Source: Bacteroidaceae bacterium (GTDB lineage Bacteria; Bacteroidota; Bacteroidia; Bacteroidales; Bacteroidaceae). From it: DNA of 55,621 bases. Location of the stretch: NCBI GenBank assembly GCA_017466325.1, contig JAFTUK010000027.1, positions 1-55,621 of the forward strand, written 5' to 3'. Position numbers and translations under genes: made by a program. Under the pieces are notes generated by a model. It saw nothing but the letters and a program-made list of their open reading frames with translations, searched no databases and had not been told where the DNA came from. Of the stretch, positions 35,173 to 42,800 are shown one piece after another. Each line of letters starts with the position of its first letter. Position 1 is the first letter of the stretch.

Positions 35173-35490
35173 TCATTGCTCTTGCTGAAAGCCTCTGTGG
35201 GCATAGGCGGGCATGATACATATAGATAAAAGGCGTAACTGAACGCTTTGGTTTTGACGTAGTAGAATCTCGCAAATTCAAACGATTAGTCAAACACAAA
35301 GCAACGGGGACGTCTCATGTGATGGTTATATGCAACCCTCATTGCCTATTGTCTTCAAGCAGTGGTTCTATGAGAGTGTTTTATATATTCATCGGCGTGG
35401 GGCTTTCAGCGTTGCTCGTTTCGACTAATCGGGCAATGCGAGAGCCTTACTACGTGGAACGGGCATCAGGACTGGCTCCACGTCTTTTTT
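35173..35490 (+). ncRNA. Candidate structured RNA or long leader, about 318 nt
   Basis: This region lies between a -7 box and a classic intrinsic terminator and has no convincing protein. Near its end a long imperfect hairpin forms from GGCTTTCAGCGTTGCTCG (about 35401-35418) and CGGGCAATGCGAGAGCC (about 35430-35446). The terminator hairpin follows immediately. A short open frame runs through part of it (from about 35319 to 35501), but the frame passes straight through the terminator stem. It could be a free small RNA or an attenuated leader for the secreted-protein cluster that begins at 35667. I do not recognise a known RNA family. Confidence 0.45.
35452..35490 (+). terminator. Intrinsic terminator of candidate RNA
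   Basis: ACGTGGA (35452-35458) pairs with TCCACGT (35477-35483) and is directly followed by CTTTTTT. This is the most canonical rho-independent terminator in the window. Confidence 0.8.
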
Positions 35491-35666
35491 GTATATGTTA
35501 GCAATATGATTTAGGATACGCCTTGTAGGAGCCTTAGGCACAAAGTTTATGGTATGAGTGGATAGTTCGCGTGTTTGGCGCATATCCAAAAACAAGTGTT
35601 AATAGTCTAAAAGGAGTACCCGAAAAGCCGTAAAGTGAGTAGGAAAACTATTAAAAACACATTATT
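35491..35666. other. Leader region before secreted-protein cluster
   Basis: This 176-nt stretch lies between the terminator and the ATG at 35667. It contains short inverse segments (GCGCATATCC near 35580 and GGATAGTTCGCG near 35560; GCCTTGTAGGAGCCTTAGGC near 35521-35540). No gene or clear TAnnTTTG box was seen, so expression of the next gene may depend on read-through of the terminator. Confidence 0.4.
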
Positions 35667-36206
35667 ATGTTTAAGAAAATTTTTATTTGTATGGCATTGT
35701 TGGTGTCAATGCATTCGTTTGGACAGACAGTATCTGGTAGTGAAACACCAATTACAGTAGAAGAACCTCCTAAATATGCAAATTTTAATGCCATGGAGCT
35801 TGGCTATCTTCGTTCTGGTGAGTCAAATGGTGCATACATAGAGTATTTTACTTCTAATCCTTTTAAGGGTGGCAAATCAGCTTTTGGCTTTGATTTTGGT
35901 TTGAAGGGTATGTGGAACTGTTTTTCTTACGGAGATGAAAGTTATCACAGTATTGGTTTTGGTTTATATTTGGGACTCTCGGCACAAATAAAGTTCAGTG
36001 AAAAGTGTGCTTTGATCCCCACAACAGGTTTAATGTTGAATTATGGAATTCCACTGTTTGATGGCGCAGAGAGTGATTTTACATTTGGATGGGACGTTGG
36101 CGGAAGATTGAAATTCAGCGGTGGTTACTTGGGTTATACATGTTCCATTCCTTTCAAAAAGGGAACTGTTGCTTCGCATTTCGTAGGTATAGGCTTTGAC
36201 TTTTAA
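35667..36206 (+). CDS. Secreted hypothetical protein, small beta-barrel-like, 179 aa
   Basis: A signal peptide (MFKKIFICMALLVSMHSFGQ) is followed by about 155 residues with alternating Gly and aromatic strands (FGFDFGLKGMWNCF, SIGFGLYLGLSAQIKF, FTFGWDVGGRLKFSGGYLGY) and a terminal FVGIGFDF. This suggests an 8-stranded outer-membrane beta-barrel of the OmpW/outer-membrane-like type, although the family is not identified. The gene is visibly more AT-rich than the glycosidase genes on either side. A strong terminator follows it. Confidence 0.75.
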   Translation: MFKKIFICMALLVSMHSFGQTVSGSETPITVEEPPKYANFNAMELGYLRSGESNGAYIEYFTSNPFKGGKSAFGFDFGLKGMWNCFSYGDESYHSIGFGLYLGLSAQIKFSEKCALIPTTGLMLNYGIPLFDGAESDFTFGWDVGGRLKFSGGYLGYTCSIPFKKGTVASHFVGIGFDF

Positions 36207-36275
36207 GCGACTTCCGTAATGATAATAAAGGATAGCAGAATATTCTTAATAGGGTAATCAAGAACATTTAAGTCA

Positions 36276-36312
36276 TTACTGTCCGCTAAATAGCAATGTT
36301 AGCGGACAGTAA
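36276..36312 (+). terminator. Hairpin terminator after the 179-aa protein gene
   Basis: TTACTGTCCGCTAA (36276-36289) pairs perfectly with TTAGCGGACAGTAA (36299-36312) across a 9-nt loop. It lies 70 nt after the stop codon. Flanking A/T-rich sequence makes termination on either strand possible. Confidence 0.7.
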
Positions 36313-36391
36313 TAATTAGTTAAATGGCATCTCCATTCGTACATGTTTTGAATATTATCGACAAATTAATACCAATTAAATTAACAGAAGA

Positions 36392-37105
36392 ATGAAAATT
36401 TTAAAATTTTTACACAGAGTATTGGTGCTTCTTTTCATTGGAAGTTCAATGTGTATTCTACAGGCTTGTAGTAATGATGATGAACCAAAACCAGGAAACA
36501 ATGGCAGTGATAACCAGAAAACACTGACCTTGTTTAAGCGTTGGTATTTGACAGACTTCTCTGGTTCAAATGATATGGAGTGGCAATCCTATAATGTTGT
36601 TGACCATCGGGAGTACATGGAGTTTAGCAAGACAGCCCTTTATTGGAATAGTCGCTTGGGAGGCAAAAATTCAACCTATAAATTGACTGGGGCAGTTACT
36701 GGTAGTGTCGGCTCTTCTTTTTATGGCATTAATGTTGTTGATTATGAAGATAGTCGAATGTTTACTGTAAAGAAAATGACAGAAAAACATTTGCTGTTAT
36801 ATGACCAGTACGAAGAAATGTATCGTTCGTTTGTTTCTTCATCTTATGCGAAGTTTTCAGATAATGGAGGAGATGGTAACTCTAATGGCAATGACGATAA
36901 TAATGAAGACGAGGATGAGGATGAAGACGATGGTGAATGGAGGGATTGTTATGCCTGCAATGGTTCAGGTGTATGTTACACTTGTGATGGTGATGGAAGA
37001 GGAGCTCTAATTTATGGCACCGATGAATATCAGGATTGCAAAACCTGTCGTGGTTCTGGTCAGTGTCCTAAGTGTGATGGTTCTGGCCAATATTGGCGCG
37101 ATTGA
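36392..37105 (+). CDS. Lipoprotein with DnaJ-like CxxCxGxG zinc finger
   Basis: The 237-aa protein has a lipoprotein signal (lipobox LQAC, Cys26). A beta-rich domain (about 45-160, for example FKRWYLTDFSGSNDMEW) resembles small Bacteroidales lipocalin-type lipoproteins. An Asn/Asp/Glu-rich hinge (about 165-188) follows. The C-terminal zinc-binding region has four CxxCxGxG repeats: CYACNGSG, CYTCDGDG, CKTCRGSG and CPKCDGSG. Four such repeats are what the DnaJ cysteine-rich domain uses to bind two zinc ions. No J-domain is present. Finding this domain on the outside of the membrane is unusual. Confidence 0.8.
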   Translation: MKILKFLHRVLVLLFIGSSMCILQACSNDDEPKPGNNGSDNQKTLTLFKRWYLTDFSGSNDMEWQSYNVVDHREYMEFSKTALYWNSRLGGKNSTYKLTGAVTGSVGSSFYGINVVDYEDSRMFTVKKMTEKHLLLYDQYEEMYRSFVSSSYAKFSDNGGDGNSNGNDDNNEDEDEDEDDGEWRDCYACNGSGVCYTCDGDGRGALIYGTDEYQDCKTCRGSGQCPKCDGSGQYWRD

Positions 37106-37147
37106 TCAAATCGTATTACGTGTGTCCACTTTGCCTGTTTTGTTTAT

Positions 37148-37191
37148 CCCCAATTGGTCATTAGTTCGAACGACCTAATGACCAATTTGGG
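37148..37191. repeat. Dispersed palindromic repeat family, copy 3
   Basis: CCCAATTGGTCATTAG (37149-37164) and CTAATGACCAATTTGGG (37175-37191) form a hairpin of about 16 bp with a 10-nt loop. The variant has TTGG in place of TCGG in both arms, a compensating pair of changes that keeps the stem. Confidence 0.8.
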
Positions 37192-37367
37192 TTTATATTC
37201 ATCTAAAAGTGCAAAGTTCAATGTTGTTTTGAACTAATAGAATGCAACTAGGAAACAAACTGTCGTCAGAGTAATTTCAGGATGTCAAATAGTTCATAAT
37301 AGTTTCGGGACACCATTGACTTTAGTCTTATCGAATAGCAATATAAAAAATATTAATATACGCATCA

Positions 37368-37964
37368 ATGAATATGTTTATGAAAAAAATTTTTGGTTTG
37401 ATATTGTTTCTATCATATGTAGTTAGCATGAACGCACAGATTTGGTATTATGTAGATGCTGACACAGATATAACCACAGGTGCCTCGTCAAGAGCGCACG
37501 ATGGTCATTTTACGGTAGTTTTAGTTCAAGACTCCTATGGAAATTTATGGATGGAACGTCGTTTTGGCGATAGTAGTTTAAGTGCATTAAATATATTGAA
37601 AGACGCTTTTGCCATTAATCGTAATTTCTATATAGATGCTTTTAATAAGTCAGAACATGGCACAAAGCCAGGTTTCTCTCTGCAAGATAGAGTTGTAGAC
37701 TATAATAGTCCCCGCTCTTATAGTGATAGAAGATTAGGGAGCGTTGGATTAAGGGGTTATTTTAGTTTTGTCAAATTGAAACTTGTTGAAAGACTACAGA
37801 AATGTAACGTGTATGAATATAATCATGGAGCAAGGATGAGATTTGCAATTGGTAATGATTTCAAAACCATTATCGAAGACCCAGATAGGTCTAATCCTAT
37901 TTATTACAAAAGCTATTCCCCCGATTCATTTATTACACATACCAATGCCGATGATTTATTTTAA
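37368..37964 (+). CDS. Secreted hypothetical protein, 198 aa
   Basis: The signal peptide ends near VVSMNAQ. The ATG at 37380 (MKKIFGL) is an equally good start. The mature protein begins IWYYVDADTDITTGASS and contains GHFTVVLVQDSYGNLWMERR. Its N-terminal pattern (Gln, paired Tyr, a Thr/Ser-rich turn, then a Gly-x-Phe strand) resembles that of the next gene's product. No family is recognised. It lies 10 nt before the zinc-finger gene, so the two are almost certainly co-transcribed. Confidence 0.72.
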   Translation: MNMFMKKIFGLILFLSYVVSMNAQIWYYVDADTDITTGASSRAHDGHFTVVLVQDSYGNLWMERRFGDSSLSALNILKDAFAINRNFYIDAFNKSEHGTKPGFSLQDRVVDYNSPRSYSDRRLGSVGLRGYFSFVKLKLVERLQKCNVYEYNHGARMRFAIGNDFKTIIEDPDRSNPIYYKSYSPDSFITHTNADDLF

Positions 37965-37974
37965 TTGAAATTGC

Positions 37975-38631
37975 ATGAAAAGAATTATCGCAAGTCTATT
38001 TTGTCTGCTCGCTGTGGTATTGGTACTGAAAGCTCAGACTTACTATTATAAAATGTACAGTTACACGAGTGGAGGTTCAACTACGACTAATGTAACCGGA
38101 GGACAATTTATCACATTCCAGGGAATTATGTGTATGGAAACCGACATCAAAGGCAATCCTTGCGGAAATGGAACTTTACGGCGTACAGCGCAGAATAAGA
38201 ATATGTACGTAGGAAATTCATACTGGGGACCAAAGACAAAGTTTATCTTCAGTAGTGACCATTCTTCTTTAGAGGTAACAACTCCAGATGGAGAAACATA
38301 CACGTATAAACGTGGTAATGCACCAAAAGGTGTTACAGCATCTTCTTTAATTAAAGGCGGAAGTTCTTCTTATAGTATTGGCGTTTCAGAATCTGTCACG
38401 TCTCCTATAAAATCTTCAAGCTCTTCTTCCTCATCCGGTTCTACGTATAAAAAGAAGGAGCATCCCAAGAAATGTCCAAGATGTCTTGGTAATGGCAGAT
38501 GTCCCAAATGTAGTGGTACGGGAAAATACAACACCTTGCACTCTGGTTATACTCCTTGCCCTTCTTGCAATGGAAGGGGTAAATGTACAATGTGCCATGG
38601 TAAGGGTACTTATGGCAGTGAATGGTATTGA
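37975..38631 (+). CDS. Secreted protein with DnaJ-like CxxCxGxG zinc finger, 218 aa
   Basis: The signal peptide ends VLVLKAQ. The mature N-terminal domain (about 22-125) starts TYYYKMYSYTSGGSTTTN and resembles the preceding gene product. A Ser-rich hinge (about 140-160) follows. The end carries four CxxCxGxG motifs: CPRCLGNG, CPKCSGTG, CPSCNGRG and CTMCHGKG. This is the same build as the lipoprotein at 36.4 kb with a different N-terminal domain, and there is no J-domain. It probably acts in the periplasm or at the surface. A role in redox, metal or protein binding is plausible but unproven. Confidence 0.78.
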   Translation: MKRIIASLFCLLAVVLVLKAQTYYYKMYSYTSGGSTTTNVTGGQFITFQGIMCMETDIKGNPCGNGTLRRTAQNKNMYVGNSYWGPKTKFIFSSDHSSLEVTTPDGETYTYKRGNAPKGVTASSLIKGGSSSYSIGVSESVTSPIKSSSSSSSSGSTYKKKEHPKKCPRCLGNGRCPKCSGTGKYNTLHSGYTPCPSCNGRGKCTMCHGKGTYGSEWY

Positions 38632-38666
38632 TTATCTAATAATTCTCAAATAAACAAGTAATTGTA

Positions 38667-39701
38667 ATGAAAAGGTTCATCTTATCTATGCTAAGTGTAA
38701 TTTCCATATCTGCATTTGCGCAAGATGTGTTGATAAAAAGGAGTGGTGACGAACTTCAAGTAATGGTTTTGAAAATATCTACTACAGAGATTGAATACAA
38801 AAAGTGGGATAATCAAGAAGGGCCGACTTATTGTGTTCCAAAGTCTGAGGTTTTCATGATTAAGTATAAGAATGGTGACAAGGATGTGTTTAAAGAAGAA
38901 ACGTCAAATACATCTAAAGAGACGGAGTCAAACCAATCCGTCAGCGACAATCAAGCGCTTATAGATGGATATAGAAACGAAACGCATACATATTTTTGGT
39001 CGAAACCTACTAAACCGAGCAAGAAAAAGGCCAGGGGGGCAATTGGAACTTTGGGGATTACCTCATCATCCATATTATCTACCAATGATATTGAAATATC
39101 GCTGAGACAAGCAACGGAATCAGAAAGTAATAGATACTGGCTTGATGCAGTGATTGGCGAAAGGTTTGAAATTTCACCTGCAAATGTATTCTGGTCGCAT
39201 CCTGTAAAGTTCGTAATAGAAATATACAATAAGACTTCTCAAAATATTTATATAGATAAAGCCGCCTGCTTTAGACAATCTCAATTAGGCGAAAAAAGAC
39301 CATACTATAATTTTGAAGGAATGGCCGAGTGTCAGAATTTACGTCTAATAGTAATTCCTCCAAAGGGAAGAGCATTGTTGTCAAAGGATGACTATATTAA
39401 GATAGAAGGTTTTAAAGACATTATAACAGGTGCAAGTGAATATATAGAGTTTAATATAAGTGATTTGTGTAAAAAAGAAATACGTCAATATACAGAGGAG
39501 AATAGTCCGGTAAAGTATGACTATACGATTACATATTCACTTTCACCAGATCTTGCCAATAGTTGTCAGGCTAATTTTGGTGTTTATTTAAAAGATGTAA
39601 TGGAGGCATTTAAAGCAACTGGTATTTATTTGAAAACTCTTGACCAATATTTCCAGAAGCGTTCGCCCAAAACAATTGTTGTATGTGATTGGTTTTTATA
39701 A
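38667..39701 (+). CDS. Secreted hypothetical protein, 344 aa
   Basis: The signal peptide (MKRFILSMLSVISISAFAQ) is followed by a short domain (about 20-75, DVLIKRSGDELQVMVLKIST...YCVPKSEVFMIKYKNGD) that recurs at the start of many Bacteroidales secreted proteins. A charged linker (about 80-115) and a beta-rich C-terminal domain (about 165-300, VKFVIEIYNKTSQNIYIDKA) come next. The last domain reads like an immunoglobulin-type fold for envelope attachment. It lies 35 nt after the zinc-finger gene. The family is not known. Confidence 0.75.
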   Translation: MKRFILSMLSVISISAFAQDVLIKRSGDELQVMVLKISTTEIEYKKWDNQEGPTYCVPKSEVFMIKYKNGDKDVFKEETSNTSKETESNQSVSDNQALIDGYRNETHTYFWSKPTKPSKKKARGAIGTLGITSSSILSTNDIEISLRQATESESNRYWLDAVIGERFEISPANVFWSHPVKFVIEIYNKTSQNIYIDKAACFRQSQLGEKRPYYNFEGMAECQNLRLIVIPPKGRALLSKDDYIKIEGFKDIITGASEYIEFNISDLCKKEIRQYTEENSPVKYDYTITYSLSPDLANSCQANFGVYLKDVMEAFKATGIYLKTLDQYFQKRSPKTIVVCDWFL

Positions 39702-39716
39702 ACTTCTTGCTTTAAT

Positions 39717-39760
39717 CCAAATCGGTCATTAGCGTATAACAGTCTAATGGTCGATTTGTG
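39717..39760. repeat. Dispersed palindromic repeat family, copy 4
   Basis: CCAAATCGGTCATTAG (39717-39732) and CTAATGGTCGATTTG (39744-39758) form an imperfect hairpin. The loop TATAACAGT corresponds, inverted, to the ACTGTTAC loop of copy 1. It lies between convergent genes. Confidence 0.78.
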
Positions 39761-39774
39761 TGTTATAGTATCAA

Positions 39775-39810
39775 AAAGAGGATATGCCTGTTTTCTGGCA
39801 CATCCTCTTT
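39775..39810 (-). terminator. Intrinsic terminator of the sialidase fusion gene
   Basis: AAAGAGGAT-a-TGCC (39775-39788) pairs with GGCA-c-ATCCTCTTT (39797-39810). On the minus strand the stem is followed by a run of T (plus-strand A-run 39773-39777). It lies 50 bp beyond the sialidase stop codon. Confidence 0.8.
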
Positions 39811-39859
39811 AATGGTAGGGTAGGGACGCCACTTGTATCAGTGGCAAATACGTCTTGCT

Positions 39860-42800
39860 TTACTTCACTACAATCTTTCCGTTGGTGATGTAGACACCCT
39901 TGTCTGCCTGGCGTACCTGACGGCCAGAGAGGTCGTAGATTTCCGTTTTCCGTTTTCCGTTTTCCGTTTCCTCTATGTCGCCGATGCCTGTTGCGGTGTC
40001 TGTTATGTCTATGCGGAAGAGGTTGCTGTAGTTGTTGCTCCAGCCGATGCTGTTGCCCCATCCGTCGAAGACGCCCGATGCCATGACGATGAGTGAACCG
40101 TCGGTGCTGCCGTTTGAACGCTTGCTTACCAGGTAGTAGGTGCCTTCCTTGGTGGCTGAGGCATCGTTTATGCTCCAGTCGCAATAGGTGGCGTTGTAGG
40201 TGCCAATGGTTCCCTTGTTGCTGTTGTGGCCGCCACTGGAAGCAGCACGCCATATCATGTACTGTTTGGTGTCCTCGTTGTAGAAACTGTACTTTCCGCT
40301 TGCCTCCTTCTTGCAGGTGAACTCAGCCTTGGCTCCCTGCTCTTCGGCTGTGGTGGTGGCCAGGGAGAGGGTGTTGCTTGCGTTGATGTACAGGGCGTAT
40401 TCCGTACCGTTCTGCTGGACGTTGGTCAGTGTCACGGTCTTGCCGTCCCATGGGTCGGCAGGAGCCTCGCTGTTGAGCAGGGCATAGATGTTGTCCACCT
40501 CCTGAGTGGTGGGCTGCTGGCTCAGGGATTCTATGGCGTTGGCCAGTTCTGCCTTTGTGCCCTCGGAGAGTTCGGCATCTGCCACTACGGCAGAGAAGTA
40601 TGCCTGCAGGAATGCACGGCGGTCCACATTGGCCTTATAGGAGTATGCCCCCTCGGTGATGTACTCCACCTCCATAGGCAGGTAGATGTTGTCGAAACCG
40701 TCGAAGTTGTGCTGTCCGGCACCTGTGGGGAAACTGGTGGATACGGGGTTGTCGCGCTTGCCGAAACCGGTCAGTGTCTCCTCGTAGATGAATCCCACTC
40801 GTCCGTCTGCCTGCAGATCCATGGAACTGTATGCCGAGGATGTGGTGCTCACCTGGTGGAAACCGTTCCAGTCCTTGCAGAAGTTGACTACGCTGTTCAT
40901 GTCGGCCATGTCGGTCAGTTCCTTGTAGAAGATGCCCACGTTGGTACGTCCGCTGCCTGTAGGCAGGGATTGCAGGGCCAGGTACATGTCCTTCTGGTCG
41001 TTGTTGCGAACCACGGGGATGATGAGTATTTCACCGTTCGTGCTGTTGCCGCCGGGGGTGAGTCCGGAGCCGGCAAAGGTGCTCTTGGCATCGGTGCTCC
41101 ATGAACCAGTGCCCTCCAGTGTGTTCTCGTAGGTGTAGATGTTGTATATACGTCCGCCACCCACACGGCTTGACAGGATTACGCGTCCGTCGGGCATCTC
41201 CTCGCACTTAGGCTCGTCGCCACCAGGAGCGGGCAGGGCAGAGGCACCGCCCAGAGCCTTCCATGTGCGGCCGAAGTCGTCGGAGTAGATGACACGGTTG
41301 CCATTGGGACGTGCGCACATGGCGGCATAGAGACGGTAGTACTTGTCCTTCTTAACGATGCGGCTCTGGAACACCTTGCCGCCGCCCACGAAGGCGGCCT
41401 GAATGGGGTTGCCCTGGTCGAAGAGGCTGTATATCTGTTCCGTGGCGTTCACGGGTTCCTGCCATGTCTCGCCGTTGTCTGCGCTATGTATCGTGGCAAT
41501 GAGGTTGGGGTTCTGTCTGGTGGTGTTGCCGTTTCCGTAAACGGTACATCCGGCCACGGCAATCACCAGAACTTCATTGCTGGTGCGGTCTGCCACCACG
41601 GCAGGGTCGCCGAAGGCAGTCTCGAAGTAGTTGACCGTTGCCGAGGTCTTTCCGTTGCCCACGGCCACATCCTTCATTTCCGTCCATGTGTCGCCGTTGT
41701 CGTCGCTGGTACGGCACACCACGTCCACCTGTCCGTAGCCGGGGTCAGTGCCGCACACCAGACGTGCCGCCACGGTGATGAGGCGTCCGTTGCTGGCTGT
41801 GCTGATGCCGGGGATGCGGTAGGGCGGGATGACTCCGTCACCCTTGCTGGTGTTGTAGAGATCCTGGCGCTTGGGTTCCTCCATGGTCTGCAGGCCTGTC
41901 ACCTTGATGGTGCCCGCCTCCACGGTGATGGTGCTGGTCTTCAGCACGTTGTCCAGTATGCCTGCCGTCAGGCTCTCCTTGGCGATTTCCTTGTCAGAGA
42001 TGAAGAAACCTCCGTTGAAGGCGGTCTCCTCCTTGCCGTCGTGGGTGTAGGTGACGTATGCATCGGCATTGTCTGCGATGTCTACATTATATATATACTT
42101 GCCCTCGGTGTCTACGGGTTCGAATCTCCAAAGGAGGTCGTCGGCGGTACTTGCGCCTGCTGCCCATGTGGTGATGAAGTCAGTGCCGCCCACCTTGAAG
42201 TTGGCGCCGCCGTTGGTACAGTTCACCGCCTCGGCAAAGTAGTAGTAGCGGTACTCGCCCACATCGCTGGTCTCCTTGATGGTCAGTTCGTTGAATGTGC
42301 CTGCTACGGAACCGCCCCAACTGGCACCTGCCACCATGGGTTGGCCGTCGCCGTTCTTCACGCCCAGTTTGCCGGCACCCTTGTCTGTGATGTGCCAGAT
42401 GCCGTTGTTTGTCTCCACCTTGGAGTTGGACTGAAGGGTGAACTTCATACTGTTGCCCGTGTGCAGGGCGTTGTTGAAGAGGTGCTCTGTGCGTGCCGTA
42501 GCCTTGCTGATGATGCGGTAGTAGCCGGTGCTTACGCCCTCGGGCAGTGTTACCTCCACCTCAAGGCCGTTCAGGAAGTTCTCCAGGTCGTTCACCTTGG
42601 GAGCGCAATCCACACCTGCCACGCTGCTGCTCTGGAAACGCTGCAGGAGGATGTCCAGTATGGCCATCTTCTCGGGGTTGTCCTTGTACTCCTCCTTCAG
42701 GATCATCACCTTCTCGTACTGGTGTATGCCCTCGATGAGGCGCTCGAAGCGCACGCTGGAGCGGTTGCCGGGATAGTAGCAATAGGTGTCGCCCGAACCG

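Noticed and set aside
35173-35490. tmRNA or RNase P RNA
   Set aside because: No tRNA-like ends, tag reading frame or conserved RNase P core could be found.
35319-35501. 60-residue open frame starting MMVICNPHC
   Set aside because: It runs through a strong hairpin and a perfect intrinsic terminator, has no signal or domain, and is better explained as structured RNA.
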